22,449 nucleotides of DNA from Clostridiales bacterium (GTDB lineage: Bacteria > Bacillota > Clostridia > Oscillospirales > Oscillospiraceae): assembly GCA_003525905.1 (NCBI GenBank), contig DQIA01000074.1, forward strand, positions 1 through 22,449, given 5' to 3'. Positions 1 to 7,090 of this stretch are shown here, one piece after another. The translations under genes and the position numbers were made by a program. Positions within the stretch are counted from its first letter, which is position 1. Each line of letters opens with the position of its first letter. The notes under the pieces were generated by a model. It had not been told where the DNA came from. It did not search any database and saw only the letters and a program-made list of their open reading frames with translations.

Positions 1-1
1 C

Positions 2-979
2 CCGCCCCCGGAGCGGCGTGAGCCGCCCGCAGCCCCGCCGAAGGACCTGCTGCACCCGCCGGAGGCCAAGCCGCTGCCGCACTGGCGCAGCCTCGGCGCG
101 CTCGGGCTGCTCGGCTGCGTCGTCACGCTGTTCCTGCAGCTGACGCACAAAATCTCGATCCCGTTTCTGGCTGCCGTGCCGCAGGGCGCGCTGTGCGTGG
201 GGCTGGCGGTCCTTCTCGTCGGCGCGATGCTGCTCGTCTCGCGCAGGACGGGCCGCACCTCGGAGGCAGGCCCGCGCAGGCATTTGACCAAGCGGACGTG
301 GGTCTCGCTCGGCGTGATCGCGCTGGCCGTTCCCGCGACGATCCTCTGCGGCGTGTATCTGCTGGGCGACCGGAAATATCTGTTCATCTCGCTGCTCGTG
401 CTGCTGGAGGTCATGCTGCCCTTTGCCCTGCTGTTTGAGCGGCGCGGCCCGACGGCGCGCGAGCTCGTGCTGCTGGCCGTGCTCTCGGCCCTGTGCGTGG
501 CCGGGCGCGCGGCGTTCTCCGCCCTGCCACAGTTCAAGCCGGTGCTGGCGCTGGTCATCGTCAGCGGCGTGGCACTCGGCGGCGAGGCGGGCTTCCTTAC
601 GGGGGCGCTTGCCATGCTGCTGTCGAACGTCATGTACGGTCAGGGGCCGTGGACGCCGTGGCAGATGTTCGCCATGGGCCTGTGCGGCTTCCTTGCGGGG
701 GTCCTGTACCGCCGCGGGCTGCTGCGGCGCGGCCGCGTGAGCCTGTGCATCTTTGGCGCGCTGTCCGCCCTGCTCGTCTACGGCGTGCTGATGAACGTCT
801 CGTCCGCCCTGCTGTGGCAGAGCCCGGTGAGCTGGGCCACGATCGGGGCCTATCTGCTCTCCGGCTTCCCGGTGGACTGCGTCCACGCCGCGGCGACGGT
901 CTGCTTCCTGTGGCTGTTCGGCGAGCCGATGCTCGAAAAGCTCGACCGCATCAAGGTCAAATACGGTCTTCTCGCCTAG
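2..979 (+). CDS. ECF transporter S component-like membrane protein (5' end outside window)
   Basis: The reading frame is open from base 2 with no stop, so the gene starts upstream; a GTG at 176 is the first start-type codon in frame but sits inside a hydrophobic segment and is unlikely to be the true start. At least 325 residues are visible: a Pro-rich basic stretch, then several membrane segments. The C-terminal two thirds (from about the ARELVLLAVLSALCVAGR motif) has the small-residue-rich helices and the SGVALGGEAGFLTGALAMLL pattern seen in ECF S components of the CbrT/DUF6580-like type, which bind a vitamin or cofactor in the membrane and hand it to an ECF ATPase/T module. The extra N-terminal helices suggest a fusion with part of a T component or an unusual S subunit. 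The substrate cannot be told from sequence. ATPase and T genes would be expected just upstream, outside the window. Confidence 0.7.
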   Translation, partial: PPPERREPPAAPPKDLLHPPEAKPLPHWRSLGALGLLGCVVTLFLQLTHKISIPFLAAVPQGALCVGLAVLLVGAMLLVSRRTGRTSEAGPRRHLTKRTWVSLGVIALAVPATILCGVYLLGDRKYLFISLLVLLEVMLPFALLFERRGPTARELVLLAVLSALCVAGRAAFSALPQFKPVLALVIVSGVALGGEAGFLTGALAMLLSNVMYGQGPWTPWQMFAMGLCGFLAGVLYRRGLLRRGRVSLCIFGALSALLVYGVLMNVSSALLWQSPVSWATIGAYLLSGFPVDCVHAAATVCFLWLFGEPMLEKLDRIKVKYGLLA

Positions 980-1008
980 CTTTATGCGGGTCATTATTTC
1001 GTTCTTTC

Positions 1009-1227
1009 GGGCTGCGCCGCACAATTGATCGAGAGCATTCGCCGAGAGATTTTTGGTCGAGCCAAGGTTTGGGAAGTGCAGGCGTACTTTGTGTGCCCGC
1101 GAGGGGCATGCCGCATCCGTAAGGCGGCAGAGCCGCCAACGGCTGCGCAATACTCCAAACTTTCCGAACCGATGGATCGGCAAAAAATATCCGGCGAAGG
1201 CCGGTGATGAATTGTGCGGCGCTGCCC
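1009..1227. repeat. 219-bp imperfect palindromic element with 22-bp terminal inverted repeats
   Basis: The left end (1009-1030) reads GGGCTGCGCCGCACAATTGA then TC, and the reverse complement of the right end (1206-1227) matches it at 20 of 22 positions. Pairing continues inward in an interrupted way (TTCGCCG and T-rich blocks near 1040-1060 match the complement of 1176-1200) down to a GCCGC/GCGGC tip near 1110-1130, so the whole unit could fold as one long hairpin. No target duplication is visible and no ORF inside looks like a protein. This is a MITE-like or structured-RNA-like intergenic element; its class is not recognised. It accounts for most of the gene-free stretch 980-1372. Confidence 0.6.
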
Positions 1228-1231
1228 ATAT

Positions 1232-1264
1232 AAAAAAGTCCCCTCGGATGTGAATCCGGGGGGA
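1232..1264 (-). terminator. Strong rho-independent terminator (minus strand)
   Basis: An 11-bp stem pairs 1239-1249 with 1254-1264 around a GTGA/TCAC loop (one G-T pair), and on the minus strand it is followed by six T residues (A tract 1232-1237). It lies about 110 bases after the MFS stop codon, so it ends either the four-gene MFS operon or a separate short transcript starting near 1331. Confidence 0.85.
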
Positions 1265-1343
1265 TAGTCTGCATTTTGGGTCCGGCACGGTGCGCCGGGG
1301 TCGGGAAGTACACTCGCATTGGATAAGCTGTAGCGCCATTATA
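1238..1343 (-). ncRNA. Possible small RNA or structured 3' UTR
   Basis: On the minus strand a TATAAT box lies at 1338-1343, immediately beyond the MFS stop codon, with no convincing -35 box. Transcription from about 1331 would give an RNA of roughly 100 bases containing a GC-rich hairpin (CCGGC at 1282-1286 with GCCGG at 1294-1298) and ending at the strong terminator 1232-1264. No known RNA family is recognised. It could equally be the 3' untranslated tail of the MFS operon. Confidence 0.25.
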
Positions 1344-1394
1344 GCACGTTCTGCCTGCGAAGTCTGTCGAACTCAGCAGGCGGCGTGCTTTTTT
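1343..1394 (+). terminator. Candidate plus-strand terminator overlapping the end of the MFS gene
   Basis: AGCACG (1343-1348) pairs with CGTGCT (1384-1389), and CTGCCTGC (1351-1358) pairs with GCAGGCGG (1376-1383) with one G-T pair. A run of T at 1389-1394 follows on the plus strand. It would stop plus-strand transcription coming from the ECF gene before it runs deeply into the convergent MFS gene. The T run is also the Lys codons near the MFS C terminus, so chance cannot be excluded. Confidence 0.45.
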
Positions 1395-2536
1395 GTCTGC
1401 ACGGCGCACCACACGATGGCCGCACCGGCGGCGGAAACAATCGTGCAGACCGTCAGCAGCAGCGGCACGCCCGAGGCGTCGAGCAGCGCGCCGCCGAGCA
1501 CGTTCGCGGCGACCGCGCCGATCGTTCCGGCCGCGCCAAGGAAGCTCTGGCCCTTGACGGCGTCCTGCACGGGGATGATCTCGTTGACATAATATACCGA
1601 GCTGACGGTATAGAGGGCGAAGCCGCCCATCTGCATGCACTGGGCCAGATAGAACCCGGCCGTTCCGGGCAGAACGAGCGTCAGCAGCAGCCGCAGCGTG
1701 AAGAAAATGCCGGACAGCCGCAGCCAGCTTCCGCTGCCCGCTTTGCGCAGCAGCAGGGGAAAGCCGAACAGGATAGGAAGCTCCAGCAGAGCGGAAAGCA
1801 GCGTTGCCGTGCCCTGCGCATCGGCGTTGCCCTTCCACTGGGCCACGCGGTAGAGATAGCTTGCCAGCGTGTTATGGCCGAAGAACAGCAGGAACGCACC
1901 CGCCAGCAGCAGGCAGAAGCGCGGGCTGCCGCGCAGGAACCGGCCAAGGCCGGAGGCCCGCTCCGTCTCCGCCTCCGGCGCGTCCTCCGCCGTGCGGGGG
2001 AAGCAGAACGCCGTGGCCGTCAGAATGGCGGCAAGGCAGAGGGAGTAGAGCGGCACGGTGCGCAGGCCGCCGCGCAGCAGAAGCACATTGGCCAGCTGGG
2101 CCGTCAGGCCGAAGCCGATGGACCCGGCGCCGCGGGAGATGCCAAAATTCAGGCGCATGCCCTTCCGCTCCGCCGCCATACCGAGGGCATTGACGAACGA
2201 CGGGACGGTCTGCGCCATGCAACAGGCCGCAGCATAGAGCGCGGCCGTCAGGGTCAGGCTCTTTGCCGCCGGGAGAAGGGCCGCGCAGCAAAGCAGCATC
2301 AGCCCGCCGCCGGTCAGCAGCGTCAGGCGGACCGTCAGGCGCGAGCGGTCGCATACGGCGGCCAGAAGCGGCTGCAGCACGAAGCCCGCCGCCGTCGCGC
2401 CGCCGAGCAGCAGGCCGATGGCACTGTCGCGCATGCCCATCCCGGCAAGATAGCGCTGTGCATAGGAAATCAGAACGCCATGGATGCTCCACAGGGCGAT
2501 CTGCATCAGGGTATAGAGCCAGGGCGCTCGTTTCAT
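1373..2536 (-). CDS. MFS transporter
   Basis: A 387-residue polytopic membrane protein with about twelve hydrophobic segments in two halves. The N terminus (MKRAPWLYTLMQIALWSIHG) and the loop AAVCDRSRL between helices 2 and 3 fit the major facilitator superfamily, closest in feel to the MFS_1-like/nucleoside-symporter type. Substrate is not predictable. The start is an ATG preceded by AGGAGG eight bases upstream; this ATG overlaps the stop codon of the DUF3810 gene (ATGA), so the two are translationally coupled. It is the last gene of the GNAT-cysteine desulfurase-DUF3810-MFS operon. Confidence 0.85.
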   Translation of the reverse strand: MKRAPWLYTLMQIALWSIHGVLISYAQRYLAGMGMRDSAIGLLLGGATAAGFVLQPLLAAVCDRSRLTVRLTLLTGGGLMLLCCAALLPAAKSLTLTAALYAAACCMAQTVPSFVNALGMAAERKGMRLNFGISRGAGSIGFGLTAQLANVLLLRGGLRTVPLYSLCLAAILTATAFCFPRTAEDAPEAETERASGLGRFLRGSPRFCLLLAGAFLLFFGHNTLASYLYRVAQWKGNADAQGTATLLSALLELPILFGFPLLLRKAGSGSWLRLSGIFFTLRLLLTLVLPGTAGFYLAQCMQMGGFALYTVSSVYYVNEIIPVQDAVKGQSFLGAAGTIGAVAANVLGGALLDASGVPLLLTVCTIVSAAGAAIVWCAVQTKKHAAC

Positions 2537-3606
2537 TGCGTGGCCTCCTGTGAAAAGTACCAGGCGGTCAGCAGATCGACCACCTCACCGTAGGACTGGC
2601 GGCCGGATTCCACGCCGACCGTCTGCAGGTAGCTGTTATAAATCTTATCCGTGACCTGGGAGACCTTCTGGTCTTCCACTTTTTTATAATGGGAATTGGC
2701 GGCGGCGCAGTCGGCGCGGAGCTCATCGCACGCGCCGCTCCAGACCTCGTTTGCCGCAGCGGCATCGACCTTGCGCAGCGCATTGTAGCAGTAGAGGAAG
2801 GCCGTGTAGTAGCCGGAATAGGCAAAGCGGGCATCATCGCTCGCCTCGCAGGCGAGGAAGGCGGCAAAATTCGCCTCGTTCTCGCGGGCGAAGGCCATGC
2901 GGTGGCCGATCTCGTGGCACATCGTGAACGGCACGGAGGCCGTAAACGTCGTGGAGCTGATGCTGCTCTCGCCGGTGAAGGCGATGAAAATGCCCGTCGT
3001 GCCCGTTTTGCCAAACCATTTGCTGCTCAGCAGCGTCTTGACCCGGGCCGTGGAGCCGTCGAAGCAGTCCGTCGTTTTGGCAAGCGTCTCATAGCCTGCC
3101 CCGGCCTGCTTGCCGAGCTGAGAGAGGTCCGAGGCCGCAATGACGCCGTCGGCATTGCGCTCGACCAGCGGCGCGGTCTCGTTGGCCTTCTGCAGAAAAT
3201 AGGCCGTGACCTCGCGCAGCTCAGCCGGGGTGCGCTCCTGCGTCTCCAGCCCGAGGCGGTCGGACATCGGAGGCGCAAAATAATTCAGGCCCCAGACCGT
3301 CATGAAGAAAAAGGCGGCAAAGCAAAGGGTAAGCAGCAGCCCGCTGAGCCAGCGCAGAAAGTGATGGTGCACCAGACTGCGGATCAGCGAGATGATGCCC
3401 CACAGCACGATCAGGCACAGGCCCGGCTCCCACAGCGGGAAGGACGTAACGCTCGTGATCCCGGCCAGCACGCCGAGGATCCAGCGGGAAAACGACGGAT
3501 AGAAGCGGAAAAAGACGTCCGTCCACTGTGTGGCCGCCAGAACGAGCAGGCCCGTCAGGGCCGCGAGCGTGACGGCGGAGATGAGATTGCGGAGCGGGCG
3601 GGTCAT
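2533..3606 (-). CDS. DUF3810 family membrane protein with HEXXH zinc-peptidase motif
   Basis: 357 residues. About three or four hydrophobic segments lie within residues 8-108, followed by a conserved motif (VWGLNYFAPP) and a soluble domain typical of DUF3810. Residues 231-235 are HEIGH, a zinc-binding HEXXH motif, followed by RENEANFAAFLA, in which Glu244 is a plausible third ligand. The family is therefore presumed to be a membrane-anchored metallopeptidase, but I know of no established substrate. The ATG overlaps the stop of the cysteine desulfurase gene (ATGA) and the stop overlaps the MFS start (ATGA). The tight coupling suggests co-expression, not necessarily a shared pathway. Confidence 0.85.
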   Translation of the reverse strand: MTRPLRNLISAVTLAALTGLLVLAATQWTDVFFRFYPSFSRWILGVLAGITSVTSFPLWEPGLCLIVLWGIISLIRSLVHHHFLRWLSGLLLTLCFAAFFFMTVWGLNYFAPPMSDRLGLETQERTPAELREVTAYFLQKANETAPLVERNADGVIAASDLSQLGKQAGAGYETLAKTTDCFDGSTARVKTLLSSKWFGKTGTTGIFIAFTGESSISSTTFTASVPFTMCHEIGHRMAFARENEANFAAFLACEASDDARFAYSGYYTAFLYCYNALRKVDAAAANEVWSGACDELRADCAAANSHYKKVEDQKVSQVTDKIYNSYLQTVGVESGRQSYGEVVDLLTAWYFSQEATQ

Positions 3607-4742
3607 GCGCGCCGCCCTCCGCCCCGCAGCTCCGTCAGCACGGCGGGCAGGGCCTCGGCCAGTGCGCGGATGTCGTCCTCCGTCGTCTCATCGGAGAGCG
3701 AGACGCGGACGGAGCCGTCGATCCATGCGGCGTCAACGCCCATGGCCTCCAGCACATGGCTCCGGTGGCCCTTGCTGCAGGCCGAACCGGCCGAGACGTA
3801 GATATCGCGCTCCTGCAGGGCGTTGATGAGTCCCTGCGAGCGGACACCCGGCACGGCGAGATTCAGAATGTGCGGAGCTTCCTGCGCACCGAGCAGCTGT
3901 ACGCCGTCGATGGCACGCAGCAGCTCCTGCGCCTGCGCCAGAAGGCGGCGCTGGCGGGCAATGGATTCCGTGCGCTTCGGCAGCAGAGCCCGGCAGGCGG
4001 CGGCAAAGGCCGCGATCGCAGGCAGGCCCTCCGTGCCGCTGCGCAGGCCGCTCTCCTGCCCGCCGCCCAGCACGAACGGCGGCAGCGACAGACCGGGCCG
4101 GATGTACAGCGCGCCCGCGCCCTTGATTCCATGGACCTTGTGGGCGGAGACGGAGATGAGATCCGCGCCGAGCGTGCGCGCCCGGAACGGGACCTTGAAA
4201 AAGCCCTGCACGGCGTCCGTGTGGAACAGCGCGTTCGGGCAGACGCGGTGCGTCAGCCGCGCCATGCGCTCAATGGGCATGACCGCGCCGGATTCGTTGT
4301 TCACCATCATGATGCTGACGAGGATCGTGTCCGGCCGGAGGGCTGCCTGCAGAGCCTCGAGGCTCACGCGGCCCTCCGCGTCCGGCTGCAGATAGGTGAC
4401 GGAAAAGCCCTGCTGCTCTAGCTTCTGCATGGGATGGAGCACGGCGTGGTGCTCCACGGCCGTCGTGACGATGTGGCGGCCGCGCTTGCCCAGCCGCTCG
4501 GCGGCGGAGAAAATGGCCCAGTTGTCGGCCTCCGTACCGCCGGAGGTGAAAAAGACGCGCTCCGTCTCCGCGCCCATGGCCTCGGCGACATCCTGCCGGG
4601 CCGCGCGCAGCAGCCGGGCCGCCTCGATGCCGAGGCGGTGGACGGCGCTCGGGTTTCCCCAGCGGGCGGTCAGCGCATCGTTCACGGCCGCAACGGCCTC
4701 GGCGCAGGGCCGGGTCGTGGCGGCGTTGTCAAGATAGATCAT
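3603..4742 (-). CDS. Cysteine desulfurase (NifS/IscS family)
   Basis: 379 residues with the start MIYLDNAATT. A longer open frame exists upstream but overlaps the GNAT gene and lacks family similarity; the chosen ATG has GGGAGGAAGCAAC in front of it. Type V aminotransferase fold: SGGTEADNW near 67-75, His99, the PLP Schiff-base lysine Lys202 in SAHKVHG, and the persulfide-forming Cys322 in SAGSACSKG. It takes sulfur from cysteine to give alanine and an enzyme-bound persulfide used for Fe-S clusters, tRNA thiolation or similar. No scaffold gene (IscU/SufU) or thiouridylase lies next to it, so the sulfur acceptor is unknown. The ATG overlaps the GNAT stop (ATGA) and the gene's stop overlaps the DUF3810 start. 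Confidence 0.93.
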   Translation of the reverse strand: MIYLDNAATTRPCAEAVAAVNDALTARWGNPSAVHRLGIEAARLLRAARQDVAEAMGAETERVFFTSGGTEADNWAIFSAAERLGKRGRHIVTTAVEHHAVLHPMQKLEQQGFSVTYLQPDAEGRVSLEALQAALRPDTILVSIMMVNNESGAVMPIERMARLTHRVCPNALFHTDAVQGFFKVPFRARTLGADLISVSAHKVHGIKGAGALYIRPGLSLPPFVLGGGQESGLRSGTEGLPAIAAFAAACRALLPKRTESIARQRRLLAQAQELLRAIDGVQLLGAQEAPHILNLAVPGVRSQGLINALQERDIYVSAGSACSKGHRSHVLEAMGVDAAWIDGSVRVSLSDETTEDDIRALAEALPAVLTELRGGGRRA

Positions 4743-5188
4743 GTTGCTTCCTCCCGGAACATCTGGCAATAGCCCAGCGGCGAAAAGCCCATGCGGGCGT
4801 AGAGTGCCGCTGCACGCTCGTTTTCCGGTTCCGTTTCCAGCCGGATGCGGCGGATGTGCTCCGCTGCGGAAAGGCCGCGCAGCCATGCGAAGAATTCATG
4901 GCCCAGGCCGTGGCCGCGGAAGGCGGGGCGGACATACAGCTCCTCCACCCACAGCTCCAGCCCGCCCGCCTCGTGGGAATATTTGAGCGAGAGCAGGCCA
5001 TAGCCCGCAGTCTCGCCGTCCTGCTCGAGCAGGCAGGCGCGCTGCAGGCTGTCCGAGCGGAACAGCTCGTCGAGCGCCGCGTCGTGGTAGGATGCGGGGA
5101 GTGGGTGCAGCACGGCGTCCGTATCGTAAAACTCCGCCAGCAGCTCGCGCAGCACGGCGCGGTCGGCGGACGTGACAGGTCGGATCAT
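4739..5188 (-). CDS. GNAT family N-acetyltransferase
   Basis: 149 residues from MIRPVTSADR. The central VEELYVRPAFRGHGLGHEFF carries the R-G-H-G-L-G acetyl-CoA pyrophosphate loop (motif A), and the C terminus (RLETEPENERAAALYARMGF) is the usual GNAT end. Substrate unknown. Two starts are possible: ATG at 5188 preceded by TGGAGGACCGATCT, which I prefer, or ATG at 5203 (adding MEDRS), whose GGAGG lies inside the terminator hairpin 5212-5241. It is the first gene of the four-gene operon and no clear promoter of its own is visible, so expression may rely on read-through from the transketolase genes. Confidence 0.85.
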   Translation of the reverse strand: MIRPVTSADRAVLRELLAEFYDTDAVLHPLPASYHDAALDELFRSDSLQRACLLEQDGETAGYGLLSLKYSHEAGGLELWVEELYVRPAFRGHGLGHEFFAWLRGLSAAEHIRRIRLETEPENERAAALYARMGFSPLGYCQMFREEAT

Positions 5189-5202
5189 AGATCGGTCCTC
5201 CA

Positions 5203-5241
5203 TAACAGAAAGCCTCCGCCCCGCTGAAGCAGGGCGGAGGC
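5203..5241 (-). terminator. Terminator-like hairpin between transketolase operon and GNAT operon
   Basis: GCCTCCGCCC (5212-5221) pairs perfectly over 10 bp with GGGCGGAGGC (5232-5241); on the minus strand the stem is followed by a modest T-rich tract (TTTCTGTT). It lies just after the transketolase C-terminal gene. The 3' arm contains GGAGG, which would be the ribosome binding site for the upstream of the two possible GNAT starts. Confidence 0.65.
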
Positions 5242-5249
5242 AAGGAATC

Positions 5250-6197
5250 TTAGTGTTTCTTTGCCAGCGCTTCGCGGATCTTGTCGCACAGGACCTCCGG
5301 CGTCAGGCCGTAGGCCTCGAGCACGGCGTTGGCCGTGCCGCTGCGGCCGAAGGCGTCGTTCACGCCATGGCGAACGAGCGGCGTGGGGCAGTTCTCGCTC
5401 AGGAACTCGGCAACGGCGCCGCCGAGGCCGCCGATAATGCTGTGCTCCTCGGAGGTGACGATGCAGCCCGTCTCGAGCGCGGCCTTCCTGACCAGCTCGC
5501 CGTCGAGCGGCTTGATGGTGTGCATGTCGATGACGCGGACGGAGATGCCCTCCGCAGCCATCATCTCGCGGGCCTTCAGCGCCATCTGGACCATGAGGCC
5601 CGTGGCGATGACGGTGACGTCCTTGCCGTCCTTCAGCGTGACGCCCTTGTCCAGCTCAAACTTGTAGCCCTCGATCTCGTCCGTGACGGTCTCAACGGCA
5701 GCGCGGCCCAGGCGCAGGTAAGCAGGGCCGTCATACTCGAGCAGCGCCTTGACGGCGAGCTTCATCTCGTAGCCGTCGCAGGGGCACAGGACCTTCATGC
5801 CGGGGATGACGCGCATCAGGGCCAGATCCTCGGTGCACTGGTGGGTCGCGCCGTCTTCGCCGACGGACAGACCGCCGTGTGAGCCGACGACCTTGACATT
5901 CAGGTGCGGATAGCCGATGGAGTTGCGGACCTGCTCCCAGGCACGGCCGGAGGCAAAGATCGCAAACGTGTTCGTGAAGGGCTTGAAGCCGCAGGTGGAC
6001 ATGCCGGCAGCGACGCCGGTCATGTTGCACTCGGCGATGCCCATGTCGAAGAAGCGCTCCGGGTACTTGGCCGCAAAGCCCTTTGTCATGGTCGCGTTGG
6101 AGAGGTCGGCGTCAAAGACGACCAGCTCCGGATACTGTTCTGCCAGTTCGACAAGCGCCTCGCCATAGGCGGCGCGGGTTGCAATTTTTCCAGCCAT
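5250..6197 (-). CDS. Transketolase, C-terminal subunit
   Basis: 315 residues covering the pyrimidine-binding and C-terminal domains of transketolase. Glu56 in MGIAECNMTG is the conserved glutamate that activates thiamine diphosphate; GSHGGLSVGEDGATHQ (about 110-125) is the transketolase phosphate/sugar-binding region; the C-terminal domain begins near residue 190. It works with the N-terminal subunit encoded just upstream to move two-carbon units between sugar phosphates in the non-oxidative pentose phosphate pathway. Split two-gene transketolases are common in Clostridia and archaea. The genes are separated by one base and follow the domain order of the single-chain enzyme. Confidence 0.93.
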   Translation of the reverse strand: MAGKIATRAAYGEALVELAEQYPELVVFDADLSNATMTKGFAAKYPERFFDMGIAECNMTGVAAGMSTCGFKPFTNTFAIFASGRAWEQVRNSIGYPHLNVKVVGSHGGLSVGEDGATHQCTEDLALMRVIPGMKVLCPCDGYEMKLAVKALLEYDGPAYLRLGRAAVETVTDEIEGYKFELDKGVTLKDGKDVTVIATGLMVQMALKAREMMAAEGISVRVIDMHTIKPLDGELVRKAALETGCIVTSEEHSIIGGLGGAVAEFLSENCPTPLVRHGVNDAFGRSGTANAVLEAYGLTPEVLCDKIREALAKKH

Positions 6198-6198
6198 C

Positions 6199-7044
6199 TT
6201 ATTTGCCCTCCAGTTCCGCTAATTTGGCCTCGACCTCAGCCTTGGCCTGTGCATACTGCTCATCGTTCGGTGCCTTGCCGTGCCAGCCGGCGTTGTTCTC
6301 CATGAAGGACACGCCCTTGCCCTTTGTCGTCTTGGCGATCAGGACGGTCGGCTTGCCCTTGCAGGCGGCAGCGGCTTCGAATGCGGCGATGAGCGCGTCG
6401 TAGTCATGGCCGTTCACATGGATGACGTTCCAGTTGAAGGCGGCGAACTTCTGATCGAGCGGCTCGGACGGCATGACGTCCTTCGTCGCGCCGTCGATCT
6501 GCAGGCCGTTGACATCGACGACGGCGCAGAGATTGTCCAGATGATACTTCGCAGCGGACATGGCGGCTTCCCAGACCTGGCCCTCGGCGATCTCACCGTC
6601 GCCCAGCAGGGCATAGACGCGGTAGTCCTTCTTTGCCAGCTTGCCTGCCAGCGCCATGCCTACGGCAGCGGAGATGCCCTGGCCCAGGGAGCCGGTGGAC
6701 ATGTCGACGCCCTTGACGTGACGCATGTCGGGATGGCCGGAGTAATGGCCCTTGATGGAGCGGAAGAGCTTCAGATCCTCCTGCGGGAAGAAGCCGCGCA
6801 GGGACAGGACCGGGTACAGAGCCGGGGTGCAGTGGCCTTTGGACAGCACAAAGCGGTCGCGGTCCGGATCCTGCGGGTTGGCCGGGTCGACCTGCATGAC
6901 GTTGAAGTACAGCGTCGTGAGGATGTCCATCGCGGAGAGGCTGCCGCCGATATGGCCGGACGCGGCGGTATGAACGGCGTCAAGTCCGAGCAGCCGTGCC
7001 TTGGTAGCCATGATTTCGAGCTGTTTGCCGTAAAGTTTTTCCAT
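6199..7044 (-). CDS. Transketolase, N-terminal (ThDP-binding) subunit
   Basis: 281 residues starting MEKLYGKQLE. The frame is open further upstream, but AAAGGAATGATCACT supplies a properly spaced binding site for this ATG and family similarity begins here. His31 in SGHIGGSLSA, GDGEIAEGQVWEA (148-160) and Asn179 form the ThDP-Mg binding motif. It pairs with the C-terminal subunit to make an active transketolase. The gap to the upstream LTA-synthase-like gene is 46 bases with no terminator visible, so it probably shares the glyS promoter, though a weak internal promoter is not ruled out. Confidence 0.93.
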   Translation of the reverse strand: MEKLYGKQLEIMATKARLLGLDAVHTAASGHIGGSLSAMDILTTLYFNVMQVDPANPQDPDRDRFVLSKGHCTPALYPVLSLRGFFPQEDLKLFRSIKGHYSGHPDMRHVKGVDMSTGSLGQGISAAVGMALAGKLAKKDYRVYALLGDGEIAEGQVWEAAMSAAKYHLDNLCAVVDVNGLQIDGATKDVMPSEPLDQKFAAFNWNVIHVNGHDYDALIAAFEAAAACKGKPTVLIAKTTKGKGVSFMENNAGWHGKAPNDEQYAQAKAEVEAKLAELEGK

Positions 7045-7090
7045 AGTGATCATTCCTTTTCGAGTTATTTCAAAACGCAGAAGCGGGATG

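Noticed and set aside
957..1838. 293-codon minus-strand open frame covering the palindromic element and the MFS 3' end
   Set aside because: It crosses a strong terminator, the palindrome and the out-of-frame end of the MFS gene; no protein-like segment.
3603..4886. Longer cysteine desulfurase starting at 4886
   Set aside because: The added N terminus overlaps the GNAT gene and has no family similarity, whereas ATG at 4742 begins exactly at the conserved MIYLDNAATT.
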